A DNA stretch of 50,685 nt from Cryobacterium sp. (lineage in GTDB: Bacteria > Actinomycetota > Actinomycetes > Actinomycetales > Microbacteriaceae), in contig JAHBSW010000014.1 of assembly GCA_019638935.1 (NCBI GenBank), positions 1 to 50,685 on the forward strand, given 5' to 3'. Below, piece by piece: positions 35,338-43,695 of this stretch. Below the pieces are notes generated by a model, which searched no databases, was not told the origin of the DNA, and saw only the letters and a list, made by a program, of their open reading frames with translations. The first letter of the stretch is position 1. Each line of letters opens with the position of its first letter. The position numbers were made by a program, and so were the translations under genes.

Positions 35338-35775
35338 ATGGCAGAGAACAAGACACAGCCGACCCGGGCGTCCGTGGCCGAGTTCATCGCGCAAGCAACG
35401 CCTGATCGACGACGCGAGGACGGCGAAAAGCTCTCCGAGATCTTCCTCGAGATCACGGGCGCGGAGCCAGTGATGTGGGGGCCGTCGATCGTCGGCTACG
35501 GCAGCTATCGCTACCAGTCTCCGGCGAAGAACGGTTCGAGTGGAGACTGGCCGAAGACCGGCTTCTCACCGCGCAAATCGGCGCTGAGCCTCTACGGACT
35601 CAAAGACCTGCCGTCAGCCCACGGCCTTCTGCCGAAACTGGGCACGTACACCGAGGGCGCCGGCTGCCTCTACGTCAAAAAACTCGACGACATCGACCTC
35701 GATGTGCTGCGCGAACTCATCGCCATCGCGTGGGCGCGCGGGGACGATCCTCAACGCGGAACCGTCGCTGGTTGA
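35338..35775 (+). CDS. DUF1801 domain protein
   Basis: A 145-residue protein of the DUF1801/YdhG-like family, with GAEPVMWGPSIVGYGSYRYQS and TGFSPRKSALSLYG typical of the group. Some relatives bind iron or small ligands, but the role is not settled. The start has GATAAT five bases upstream. The stop codon TGA (35773-35775) is part of the GGTTGAGTAG arm of a B-type repeat, so the C-terminus may have been set by repeat insertion. It is enclosed by repeat clusters on both sides. Confidence 0.82.
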   Translation: MAENKTQPTRASVAEFIAQATPDRRREDGEKLSEIFLEITGAEPVMWGPSIVGYGSYRYQSPAKNGSSGDWPKTGFSPRKSALSLYGLKDLPSAHGLLPKLGTYTEGAGCLYVKKLDDIDLDVLRELIAIAWARGDDPQRGTVAG

Positions 35776-35935
35776 GTAGCCGCCGCAGGCGGCGTATCGA
35801 AACCTGACCTTTGCAAGGGTTGGGTTTCGATACGCGGGCTGCGCCCGCTACTCAACCTGCGGTTCTTTCGCAAGAGGAAGGTCCCGATACGCGCCCTGCG
35901 GGCGCTACTCGACCACCGGAGGTGACGCTGCGCGG
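35770..35935. repeat. Three B-type hairpin repeats between convergent genes
   Basis: Inverted copy 35770-35804 (inner CCGCC-TGC-GGCGG) and direct copies 35823-35857 (inner CGGGC-TGC-GCCCG) and 35880-35920 (inner CGCCC-TGC-GGGCG). The first two carry GGTT/AACC outer arms, the third GGTC/GACC. Confidence 0.88.
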
Positions 35936-35939
35936 CTAC

Positions 35940-37997
35940 TCAAGCAACGGTCTTTGCCACGAGGGTCAGCACGTCGTAGGTGGCCACGATCTCGTCGTTC
36001 TGGTTGTGGATGATGGCGTCCCAGCAGACCTCGCCGTACTCGTCCGTCTCGCGCGGGGTGATCTTCTTCGCCGTCAGCGTCACCCGGATGCTGTCGCCCG
36101 CCGCCACGGGCGTGATGAAGCGCAGGTTCTCCAGCCCATAGTTGGCGAGCACCGGACCCGGCTCGGGGTCGACGAAGAGTCCCGCGGCCCACGACACGAG
36201 CAGGTAGCCGTGCGCGACGATGCCCGGGAAGAACGGGTTGGCCGCCGCGGCCTCCTCGTTGGTGTGGGCGTAGAAGGTATCGCCCGTCTCGTTGGCGAAG
36301 GCGGTTATGTCGTCGAGGGTGACCTGGCGCAGGGGCGAGGCGACAGCATCCCCGATCCGAAGCTCGGCGAGCGATTTTCTGAAGGGATGCGTGCCGTCGA
36401 GGTTTCGCGGCGCCCCCGTGAACCACTGCCCGGTCACGGCCGTGAGCATCGCGGGAGAGCCCTGCACCGCGGTGCGCTGCATGTGGTGCAGCACGCTGCG
36501 GATGCCGCCGAGCTCCTCACCGCCGCCCGCGCGACCGGGTCCGCCGTGCACGAGGTGCGGCACGGGCGAGCCGTGGCCGGTCGAGGAGCGCGCGTCGTCG
36601 CGGTCGAGGATGAGGGTGCGCCCGTGGTGGGCGGCGATGCCCTCGATGACGGTGCGCGCGACATCCGGATCATGCGTCGCGACCGTCGCCACGAGTGAGC
36701 CGCCGCCGAGCGCCGCGAGCTCGACCGCCTCGTCGACGGTGTCGTAGCCGATGACGCTCGACACCGGCCCGAACGCCTCCACCGAGTGTGCCTCGGCGAT
36801 GAGCGCGTCGGCGAAGTGCAGCAGCACCGGCTGCATGAACGCGCCCTCGGGCGCGGTGCCGGTCGTTCCGTCGGCGCGCAGCACCTCGGGCTCGTCGAGT
36901 GAGCCGAGCACGATGCGTCCGCCCGCGTCGACGAGCTCACGCACCCGGTCGAGCACCTCGGACTTCTGCTCCCGGCTCACGAGCGCGCCCATCGTCACGC
37001 CCTCGGCACGCGGGTCGCCGATGACGACCTTCTCGCGCACCCGCGCATCCACCGCCGCAACCACGTCATCGACGAGCGCCCGCGGCACGATCGCCCGGCG
37101 GATGCTCGTGCACTTCTGCCCCGCCTTCGCCGTCAGCTCGACCACGAACGAGCGCACGTAGGCGTCGAACTCGGGCGTGCCGGGCACAGCATCCGGCCCC
37201 AGTATCGCCGCGTTGAGCGAGTCGGTCTCGGCCGTGAACCTGACGCCCCCGTTGACCACGTTCGGGTGCGCGCGCAGCGCGTTCGCCGTCGACGCGGAGC
37301 CGGTGAAGCCGACGAGGTCGCGATAGTCGAGCAGGTCGAGGATGCCTCGGGCTGAGCCCGAGACGAGCTGCAGGGATCCCTCGGGCAGGAGCCCCGAGTC
37401 GAGCATGAGGCGCACCGCGGCCTCGGCAAGATAGGCCGTCGGGGTCGCGGGCTTGACGATCGTCGGCACACCGGCGAGGAGCGCGGGCGCGAACTTCTCG
37501 AGCATGCCCCAGACCGGAAAATTGAACGCGTTGATCTGCACCGCCACACCGGGCAGTCGCGTGTAGATGTGCTGGCCGAGGAAGGAACCGTCCTTCGACA
37601 GCACCTCGGGTGCGCCGTCGACGATGAGGTTCGCGTTGGGCAGCTCGCGCCGACCCTTCGAGCCGAAGGTGAAGAGCACGCCGATTCCGCCGTCGATGTC
37701 GATCATCGAGTCGCCGCGCGTCGCGCCCGTCTTGGCCGAGATCGCGTAGAGCTCGTCGCGGTGCTCATTGAGGTGCTGAGCAAGCTGCTTGAGCACGAGC
37801 GCGCGCTCGTGAAAGCTCAGCGCCCCGAGCGAGCGCTGGCCTACCTCGCGCGCCCAGGCGATCGCAGCAGCGAGGTCGGCGCCGTCGGCGCTCACGGTGG
37901 CGACCGACTCCCCCGTGCTCGCGTCGAGCACGGCCACGCCGCCCGCGCCCGGGTTCCACCACTTTCCGGCGAGATAGCTCTGGACGAAGTCGGTCAT
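35940..37997 (-). CDS. paaZ: Bifunctional oxepin-CoA hydrolase/aldehyde dehydrogenase PaaZ
   Basis: Opens the oxepin-CoA ring and oxidises the resulting aldehyde. At 685 residues it has the full two-domain form: an aldehyde dehydrogenase domain with Glu257 (FTAETDS) and Cys296 (KAGQKCTS), matching the positions known in E. coli PaaZ within one residue, and a C-terminal MaoC-type hydratase domain with FANETGDTFYAHTNEEAA. The stop codon overlaps a degenerate B-type repeat arm. It overlaps the 3-hydroxyacyl-CoA dehydrogenase gene by 4 bases. Confidence 0.96.
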   Translation of the reverse strand: MTDFVQSYLAGKWWNPGAGGVAVLDASTGESVATVSADGADLAAAIAWAREVGQRSLGALSFHERALVLKQLAQHLNEHRDELYAISAKTGATRGDSMIDIDGGIGVLFTFGSKGRRELPNANLIVDGAPEVLSKDGSFLGQHIYTRLPGVAVQINAFNFPVWGMLEKFAPALLAGVPTIVKPATPTAYLAEAAVRLMLDSGLLPEGSLQLVSGSARGILDLLDYRDLVGFTGSASTANALRAHPNVVNGGVRFTAETDSLNAAILGPDAVPGTPEFDAYVRSFVVELTAKAGQKCTSIRRAIVPRALVDDVVAAVDARVREKVVIGDPRAEGVTMGALVSREQKSEVLDRVRELVDAGGRIVLGSLDEPEVLRADGTTGTAPEGAFMQPVLLHFADALIAEAHSVEAFGPVSSVIGYDTVDEAVELAALGGGSLVATVATHDPDVARTVIEGIAAHHGRTLILDRDDARSSTGHGSPVPHLVHGGPGRAGGGEELGGIRSVLHHMQRTAVQGSPAMLTAVTGQWFTGAPRNLDGTHPFRKSLAELRIGDAVASPLRQVTLDDITAFANETGDTFYAHTNEEAAAANPFFPGIVAHGYLLVSWAAGLFVDPEPGPVLANYGLENLRFITPVAAGDSIRVTLTAKKITPRETDEYGEVCWDAIIHNQNDEIVATYDVLTLVAKTVA

Positions 37998-38908
37998 GGT
38001 GCGCTCCCGTTGCTGGCGATCGTGCGTTCGCCGTTGTCTTTGCCGTTCTTGTCATAGGTGTAGAAGCCGCGGCCGGTCTTGCGCCCGAGGTGCCCCTCGG
38101 CGACGAGCCGCCTGAGCAGCGCGGGCGGTTCGAAGCGATCGCCCAGGGTGGCGTGCAGATACTCGGCGATGCCGAGCCGCACGTCGAGACCGACGAGGTC
38201 GGTGAGGGCGAGCGGACCGATCGGATGTCCGTAGCCCAGCGCCATCGCCGCGTCGATGTCCTCGGCGCTCGCCACGCCGTCCTCCAGCATGCGGATCGCC
38301 TCGATCGCGAGCGCGAGGCCGAGCCGGGAGCTCGCGAAACCCGGCGAGTCGGTGACGGTGACGGGGGTCTTGCCGAGGGCGCGTGCCCAGCCGGCTGCGG
38401 TGGCCACGAGGTCGGATGCCGTGCTCTCGCCCACAACGATCTCGATGAGCTTCGAGGCGGGCACCGGGTTGAAGAAGTGCAGCCCGCAGAAGCGCTGCGG
38501 GTGCTCGAGGGTCTCAGCGAGGGTCGTCACCGAGATCGAGGACGTGTTGGTCGCGATCCACGCGCTCGGCGCGACCGCTGCCTCGATGCGCGCGAGAGCG
38601 TCACGCTTGAGATCGAGCGCCTCGGGAACCGCCTCGACGACGAGGCCGCAGTCGGCGAACGCGCTCGCGTCGAGTGAGAAACCGACGCGCGCGGTGAGCT
38701 CGGGCACGGTCTCGCTGGTCGTGCCGCGCTCCACGCTGGTCATCATGGCTCCGAGCACGCGGCCGCGCGCAAGCGCCAGCGATTCGTCGTCGCGCTCGAC
38801 AACGGTCACGTTCGCCCCTGCGAGGGCGAAGGCGTGCGCGATGCCGGAGCCCATGCGCCCCCCGCCGAGCACCCCCACGCGGCCCGGGATCTCGGGTGCT
38901 GCGGTCAT
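37994..38908 (-). CDS. paaH: 3-hydroxyacyl-CoA dehydrogenase (PaaH-like)
   Basis: A 304-residue NAD-dependent dehydrogenase with GVLGGGRMGSGIAHAFALAG (Rossmann loop), catalytic His in GLHFFNPVPASKLIEIV and the C-terminal helical domain (GYGHPIGPLALTDLVGLDV). In the paa pathway this step oxidises 3-hydroxyadipyl-CoA. It overlaps paaZ and the enoyl-CoA hydratase gene by 4 bases each, forming a paaF-paaH-paaZ transcription unit. Assignment to PaaH rests on context. Confidence 0.88.
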   Translation of the reverse strand: MTAAPEIPGRVGVLGGGRMGSGIAHAFALAGANVTVVERDDESLALARGRVLGAMMTSVERGTTSETVPELTARVGFSLDASAFADCGLVVEAVPEALDLKRDALARIEAAVAPSAWIATNTSSISVTTLAETLEHPQRFCGLHFFNPVPASKLIEIVVGESTASDLVATAAGWARALGKTPVTVTDSPGFASSRLGLALAIEAIRMLEDGVASAEDIDAAMALGYGHPIGPLALTDLVGLDVRLGIAEYLHATLGDRFEPPALLRRLVAEGHLGRKTGRGFYTYDKNGKDNGERTIASNGSAP

Positions 38909-39663
38909 CCTGAGGCCTTTCCGTTGCCCTGCGACTTGCGGTTCAGGAAGGCGGTCATGCGCTCGCGCTTCGCCTCCGATTCGAACAGCACCGCCTGCTC
39001 GGCGAGCTCGGCGGCGGGATGCTCCGCACCCGGTGCCAGCACGCGCTTCGTCGCCATGAGCGCGGCGGGATCGTTCTTCAGGATGCGATCGGCGAGCGCG
39101 TCGGCCGCCGCCGGAAGCTCAGACGGCTCGTGCACCGAGACGACGAGTCCTGCCGCGAGCGCCTCGTCGGCGTCGAGGATGCGGCCGGCGAGCAGAATCT
39201 GCTTCGCGAGCGCCTCGCCGACGAGTCGCGGGAGGCGCCAGGTGGCACCGGCTGCGGCAATGATGCCGAGGCCGATCTCGGGGTTGCCGAACCTCGCCGT
39301 CGAGCTCGCGAGCCGGAAGTCTGCGGCGTAGGCGAGCTCCGCCCCTCCACCCAGCGCGAAACCGTCGACGGCGGCGATGACCGGCAGGGGCAGAGCGGCA
39401 ATGCGGTCGAAGAGGCGCGTGTTGATGCCCTTGAGCGCATCGTCGCGACGGCGCTCGAGCAGCTGCGCGATGTCGGCGCCCGAGGCGAAGATGCCTCCGG
39501 CACCGGAGACGACGAGCACGCGCGGGGTCTTCTCGAGCGACTCGCAGACGGCGTGGAACTCGTCGACCATGGCCTGGTCGATCGCGTTGCGCGCCTCAGG
39601 CCTGTCGAGCACGACATGCACCCGGTCGGCGCGCTCGTCCACTCTCAAGGGTGACTGCGCCAT
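38905..39663 (-). CDS. paaF: Enoyl-CoA hydratase (PaaF-like)
   Basis: A 252-residue crotonase. The two catalytic glutamates of hydratases are in place: FALGGGAELAYAADF and FGNPEIGLGIIAAAGATW. In the paa pathway PaaF hydrates 2,3-dehydroadipyl-CoA; context supports this, though a generic beta-oxidation hydratase is possible. It is the first gene of paaF-paaH-paaZ, with a PaaR-type operator 41 bases upstream. Confidence 0.87.
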   Translation of the reverse strand: MAQSPLRVDERADRVHVVLDRPEARNAIDQAMVDEFHAVCESLEKTPRVLVVSGAGGIFASGADIAQLLERRRDDALKGINTRLFDRIAALPLPVIAAVDGFALGGGAELAYAADFRLASSTARFGNPEIGLGIIAAAGATWRLPRLVGEALAKQILLAGRILDADEALAAGLVVSVHEPSELPAAADALADRILKNDPAALMATKRVLAPGAEHPAAELAEQAVLFESEAKRERMTAFLNRKSQGNGKASG

Positions 39664-39703
39664 GCTCCGCCTTCGGTGCTCGTGCCAAACCTGCGGGCCG
39701 CCT

Positions 39704-39725
39704 ACTGACTGACCGTTCGTTCAGT
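39704..39725. promoter_or_regulatory. PaaR-type operator 2
   Basis: ACTGACTGACC followed by GTTCGTTCAGT, a 22-bp imperfect palindrome upstream of the paaF-paaH-paaZ unit. Its match to operator 1 defines a two-promoter regulon. Confidence 0.78.
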
Positions 39726-39775
39726 CCATGATGGCATGCGCGCGCAGCACGGTCAACCGGCGTGAGGTACAGAAC

Positions 39776-39781
39776 TATGCT
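39776..39781 (+). promoter_or_regulatory. Possible -10 hexamer of the small lipoprotein gene
   Basis: TATGCT, about 30 bases before the start codon, leaving a short untranslated region with a strong Shine-Dalgarno sequence (AAGGAGG). Confidence 0.4.
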
Positions 39782-39810
39782 GTGGAGAACCGATCGTCAA
39801 GGAGGCAGCG

Positions 39811-40254
39811 ATGCTCCGCCGCTCACGAGTCGCCACCGTCGCCATGCTTTGCAGCGGGATGCTGCTGGCCGGGTGCACCAGCACCCCACCGCGCGACGCC
39901 GAAGAGCCCGCGGCGGAGGTCATCGACGCCCACACCTGCGTCGCATTCGGCGACGTGCTCACCATCCTTTTCAACGCGGACATCGCCTACCGCGACGGCC
40001 GAATCGATCAACAGGAGCACGAGGGGTGGGATGCGCTCGCCACCCGCGTGCTTGACCGCGTGCCGACCCGCGCCGAAGGCGCGGTGAGCGACGCAGTGGC
40101 TGCGCTCAAGCACGCCGCCCCGGCGATCCACGCAGGGGCATCAGCACCAACTGGCATCGACTCCGTTGCCTGGAACGAGGCCTACGTGCAGCTGTCAGAG
40201 GCGTGCACCCAAGCGGGCGCCGAACTAGCGGTGGTGGCATTCACTGGCGGGTGA
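39811..40254 (+). CDS. Hypothetical lipoprotein
   Basis: A 147-residue predicted lipoprotein: lipobox GMLLAGC with Cys22, then a short Pro/Glu-rich linker and a helical domain containing two Cys (HTCVAFG, EACTQAG). No family recognised. ATG 39811 has AAGGAGG six bases upstream, the clearest Shine-Dalgarno sequence in the window. It converges with the ispG fragment. Confidence 0.72.
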   Translation: MLRRSRVATVAMLCSGMLLAGCTSTPPRDAEEPAAEVIDAHTCVAFGDVLTILFNADIAYRDGRIDQQEHEGWDALATRVLDRVPTRAEGAVSDAVAALKHAAPAIHAGASAPTGIDSVAWNEAYVQLSEACTQAGAELAVVAFTGG

Positions 40255-40300
40255 TCGATCGCTGCCGTATGCGAAACCGCAGCAACGGAACCGCTGGTCT

Positions 40301-40320
40301 CGAGTGGGCCCAACCACTCG
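40301..40320. terminator. Hairpin between the lipoprotein gene and the ispG fragment
   Basis: CGAGTGG-GCCCAA-CCACTCG, a 7-bp perfect stem, between convergent units; a candidate bidirectional terminator without a U-tract. Confidence 0.45.
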
Positions 40321-40322
40321 CC

Positions 40323-40503
40323 CTACCGCGTGACGACCACGGGCTCACCCACCGGGGCATCCGGCATCTCCGAGGCGAGCCGGTGCGCCTCTTCGAGCAG
40401 GGTCGTCACGATCTCGGCCTCGGGCACCGTCTTGATGACCTCGCCCTTGACGAAGATCTGCCCCCTGCCGTTGCCCGAGGCCGCGCCGAGGTCGGCCTCC
40501 GCC
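40323..40503 (-). pseudogene. Duplicated 3' fragment of ispG
   Basis: About 178 bases match the 3' end of ispG (40614-40791) with some 12-13 differences by eye. The frame is still open and encodes [20 protein letters not shown] onward to VVVTR and stop, equivalent to the last 58 residues of IspG. It has no start codon of its own other than a chance upstream ATG, and lacks the catalytic domain and the cluster cysteines. Two of its substitutions are conservative (K to R; A to T), so it may be recent or under some constraint. Confidence 0.8.
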
Positions 40504-40531
40504 CAACCACCCAACCACCGCAACCATTCAA

Positions 40532-40581
40532 CGGTTTGTGGCGATTACGGCCGAACGTTCGGCCACGATTGCCACAAACGG
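40532..40581. repeat. 50-bp near-perfect palindrome after ispG
   Basis: Centred on the perfect 16-base palindrome GGCCGAACGTTCGGCC; the arms continue outward (GGTTTGTGGC with GCCACAAAC) with about 22 of 25 positions able to pair, counting two G-T pairs. It lies 33 bases past the ispG stop and may terminate ispG or mark the junction of the 3' duplication. Confidence 0.75.
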
Positions 40582-40613
40582 TGGATCGACTCGGGGCGCC
40601 CGTGCCGGCGGCG

Positions 40614-41762
40614 CTACGAGGTGACGACGACGGGCTCGCCGACCGGGGCATCCGGCATCTCCGAGGCGAGCCGGTGCGCCTCCTCGAGCAGGGTCGCCAC
40701 GATCTCGGCCTCGGGCACCGTCTTGATGACCTCGCCCTTGACGAAGATCTGCCCCTTGCCGTTGCCCGACGCAACGCCGAGGTCGGCCTCGCGGGCCTCG
40801 CCCGGACCGTTCACGACACAGCCCATCACGGCCACGCGCAGCGGCACCGTGAGCCCTTCGAGCCCCGAGGTGACCTCCTCGGCGAGGGTGTAGACATCCA
40901 CCTGGGCACGACCGCAGCTCGGGCACGACACGATCTCGAGCTTGCGCTCGCGCAGATTGAGCGACTCGAGGATCTTGAGTCCCACCTTGACCTCCTCGAC
41001 GGGGGGCGCCGAGAGCGAGACGCGGATCGTGTCGCCGATCCCCTCCCCGAGCAGGATGCCGAACGCCGTCGCGCTCTTGATGGTGCCCTGAAAAGCAGGC
41101 CCGGCCTCGGTCACGCCGAGGTGCAGCGGCCAGTCGCCCTGCTCGGCGAGCAGGCGGTACGCCTTGACCATGACGATCGGGTCGGAGTGCTTCACCGAGA
41201 TCTTGAAATCGTGGAAGTCGTGCTCCTCGAACAGACTCGCCTCCCAGACGGCGCTCTCGACGAGCGCCTCGGCCGTCGCCTTGCCGTGCTTCTGCAGCAG
41301 GCTCGGCTCGAGCGAGCCCGCGTTGACGCCGATGCGGATGCTCACCCCGGCATCCTTCGCCGCCTTGGCGATCGCTCCCACCTGGTCGTCGAACTTCTTG
41401 ATGTTGCCGGGGTTGACCCGCACCGCGCCCACTCCGGCGTCGATCGCCGTGAAGACGTAGCGCGGCTGGAAGTGGATGTCGGCGATCACGGGGATCTGGC
41501 TCTTCATCGCGATGATCTTCAGCGCATCCGCGTCGTCCTGGTGCGGCACGGCAACACGCACGATGTCGCAGCCCGTGGCCGTGAGCTCGGCGATCTGCTG
41601 CAGCGTGGCATTGATGTTCGTCGTCTGCGTCGTCGTCATCGACTGGACGCTGACCTGGGAGTCAGACCCGACGGGTACGTTGCCGACCATGATCTGACGG
41701 GTCCTGCGCCGGGGACTCAGAACTTCGGGAACTCGGGGCATTCCCAGGTTGATTGCTGCCAC
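40614..41762 (-). CDS. ispG: 4-hydroxy-3-methylbut-2-enyl diphosphate synthase
   Basis: Iron-sulfur enzyme of the MEP isoprenoid pathway that converts MEcPP to HMBPP. The 382-residue protein has the TIM-barrel segment ([27 protein letters not shown]) and the [4Fe-4S] cysteines in SCPSCGR and [13 protein letters not shown] 41762 is preceded at six bases by TAGACT, suggesting a leaderless transcript. The last 59 codons are duplicated downstream (40323-40503) across a long palindrome. Confidence 0.96.
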   Translation of the reverse strand: MAAINLGMPRVPEVLSPRRRTRQIMVGNVPVGSDSQVSVQSMTTTQTTNINATLQQIAELTATGCDIVRVAVPHQDDADALKIIAMKSQIPVIADIHFQPRYVFTAIDAGVGAVRVNPGNIKKFDDQVGAIAKAAKDAGVSIRIGVNAGSLEPSLLQKHGKATAEALVESAVWEASLFEEHDFHDFKISVKHSDPIVMVKAYRLLAEQGDWPLHLGVTEAGPAFQGTIKSATAFGILLGEGIGDTIRVSLSAPPVEEVKVGLKILESLNLRERKLEIVSCPSCGRAQVDVYTLAEEVTSGLEGLTVPLRVAVMGCVVNGPGEAREADLGVASGNGKGQIFVKGEVIKTVPEAEIVATLLEEAHRLASEMPDAPVGEPVVVTS

Positions 41763-41768
41763 GATCTC

Positions 41769-41774
41769 AGTCTA
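41769..41774 (-). promoter_or_regulatory. -10 hexamer for leaderless ispG
   Basis: TAGACT, six bases, then the ispG GTG. Confidence 0.5.
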
Positions 41775-41841
41775 GTTCGGCGCACCTTGGTGATTCAGGA
41801 GCGAGCGTGGTGACCGTCTCGAAATCACCGCGCGAGAGGCG

Positions 41842-41999
41842 GGTTTCGAGACGATCGCCTTCGGCGATCTCCTCAACCAGCAAGCTAGGCGCACTCCCCA
41901 AGCAACGAGCAACCGCCGGTCGAGTAGACCCGCGGGGCCGAATCGAGACCAGCGCACCGGATCTCGATACGCGGGCTGCGCCCGCTACTCGATCAGCGG
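41842..41999. repeat. A-type and two B-type hairpin repeats
   Basis: A-type 41842-41880 (inner ATCGCC-TTC-GGCGAT); inverted B-type 41918-41950 (inner GCCCC-G-..GGGT, imperfect); direct B-type 41960-41999 (inner CGGGC-TGC-GCCCG) with co-varied GATC/GATC outer arms. They fill most of the 243-base gap between ispG and the alpha/beta hydrolase gene. Confidence 0.85.
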
Positions 42000-42006
42000 A
42001 GACAAG

Positions 42007-43053
42007 TCAGCGAACGTGCGCGTGCAGCGCCGCGTCGAACTCGGCCGGCTTCTCGAGCTGGGGCGAGTGCCCGCAGTCGGCGAGCTCGAGCTCGGTGAAC
42101 GAGCCGCCGGCATCCCGATACCGCGTGAGCACGTCGCGCGTCTGCGACACCATCTCCTGCGCCGGAGCAATCTCCGCCCCCGGCCAGCCGGGGATGACGC
42201 CGAGCGCGCCGAGGTGATTGAAGTCGAAGAACGAGGCGTCTGACACGATCGCATCGTCGGTGCCGTGGATCCAGAGCAGCGGCGGCTTGACCGCGAGGTC
42301 GACGATCGCGCTCGTGTTGAAGCGGGTCGGGGCCATCGTGTTGAGCACCCCCTCGTCGCCGGGGGCGAAGCCGGGCCAGTTCGCGCTGAGCTTCGAGTCG
42401 CCCGGGTAGCTTCCCTCGGCGACCTTCGTCGTGAGCATCGACTCGACCCACACGTCCTCGTGCTCCGAGACGAAGCCGGGCTTGACGTAGGACGAGCGGT
42501 AGACGCTGCGCGGACTGGTCTGATCCTCATCGCTCGTATCGCCCTCGCGCAGGCGCTCGATGAAACCGGGGTTCACTCCCCCGGCACCCGAACCCGCGGC
42601 ATCCGGAGACAGCAGCGAGCCATCGCGCGCGGTCGGGCCGAAACCGTAGGGCGACACGGGTGCCTGCAGCGTCACCGTTCGCGCACGGCCGGGATGCTCG
42701 AGCATGAACTGCATGACGACACCGCCGCCCATGCTCCACCCGACGAGGTTCACGGTGTCGAGGTCCAGGGCGTCGAGAACGGATGCGATGTCGTCCGAGA
42801 AGTCGCCGAGACCTCGAGTCGCATCCACCGGCTTCGTCTCGCTGTCGCCGAATCCGCGCAGGTCGATCGCGATCGCGCGGTGATCTGCGGGCAGGCGCAG
42901 CATGGTGGGCTGCCAGAAGAGCGAGGACGACACGTTCCCGTGGATGAAGACGACGGGCGTGCCATCGGCGCTGTCGCCCGCGCGCTCGAGAATATTCGCC
43001 TCGTAGCGGTCGGTGGGCACCTTGCGGGCGGTGATGCCGGAGAGCAGGGTCAT
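42007..43053 (-). CDS. Alpha/beta hydrolase
   Basis: A 348-residue alpha/beta-hydrolase-fold enzyme: oxyanion segment [14 protein letters not shown], nucleophile Ser in [14 protein letters not shown], acid region [14 protein letters not shown] and catalytic His in [14 protein letters not shown] large cap is inserted (about residues 150-230). ATG 43053 overlaps the CoA-transferase B stop (ATGA). Operon context suggests cleavage of an ester or oligomer feeding the 3-hydroxybutyrate/acetoacetate pathway, but the substrate is not evident. Confidence 0.85.
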   Translation of the reverse strand: MTLLSGITARKVPTDRYEANILERAGDSADGTPVVFIHGNVSSSLFWQPTMLRLPADHRAIAIDLRGFGDSETKPVDATRGLGDFSDDIASVLDALDLDTVNLVGWSMGGGVVMQFMLEHPGRARTVTLQAPVSPYGFGPTARDGSLLSPDAAGSGAGGVNPGFIERLREGDTSDEDQTSPRSVYRSSYVKPGFVSEHEDVWVESMLTTKVAEGSYPGDSKLSANWPGFAPGDEGVLNTMAPTRFNTSAIVDLAVKPPLLWIHGTDDAIVSDASFFDFNHLGALGVIPGWPGAEIAPAQEMVSQTRDVLTRYRDAGGSFTELELADCGHSPQLEKPAEFDAALHAHVR

Positions 43054-43694
43054 GCGAGATCCTTTCCGAGGGTGAGCGGTGGTTCTGTGGCGGCACGAAC
43101 CTCGTCGATCGTGACGCCGGGTGCAACCTCCTGCAGCACGAGACCGTCGGGCGTGACGTCGATCACGGCGAGGTCGGTGATGATGCGATCGACGACACCG
43201 CGACCCGTGAGGGGCAGCGAGCACTCATTGACGATCTTGGCGGAGCCGTCGCGTGCCACATGCTCCATGAGCACGATGAGCTTGCCCGCACCGTGCACGA
43301 GATCCATGGCACCGCCGGGACCCTTGACCATCTTGCCGGGGATCATCCAGTTCGCGAGGTCGCCGTTCACCGACACCTGCATCGCACCGAGAATGGCGGC
43401 GTCGATCTTGCCGCCGCGGATCATGCCGAAGCTCGTCGCCGAGTCGAAGAACGATGCGCCGGGCAGCACGGTGACCGTCTCTTTGCCGGCATTGATGAGG
43501 TCGGGGTCGACGGCATCCGGGGCCGGGTAGGGTCCGACACCGAGGATGCCGTTCTCCGACTGCAGCACGACCGTGAGCCCCTCAGGCACGTAGTTGGGCA
43601 CGAGCGTCGGCAGGCCGATGCCGAGGTTGACGTAGGCGCCGTCCTCGAGCTCGAGCGCGGCGCGTGCCGCCATTTCGTCGCGAGTGAGAGCCAT
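43050..43694 (-). CDS. 3-oxoacid CoA-transferase subunit B
   Basis: A 214-residue beta subunit. The catalytic glutamate lies in the signature [27 protein letters not shown] and [10 protein letters not shown] are also typical. With subunit A it moves CoA from succinyl-CoA to acetoacetate (ScoB) or 3-oxoadipate (PcaJ). The neighbouring 3-hydroxybutyrate dehydrogenase favours acetoacetate. It starts just 1 base after the subunit A stop codon and overlaps the hydrolase gene downstream. Confidence 0.92.
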   Translation of the reverse strand: MALTRDEMAARAALELEDGAYVNLGIGLPTLVPNYVPEGLTVVLQSENGILGVGPYPAPDAVDPDLINAGKETVTVLPGASFFDSATSFGMIRGGKIDAAILGAMQVSVNGDLANWMIPGKMVKGPGGAMDLVHGAGKLIVLMEHVARDGSAKIVNECSLPLTGRGVVDRIITDLAVIDVTPDGLVLQEVAPGVTIDEVRAATEPPLTLGKDLA

Positions 43695-43695
43695 G

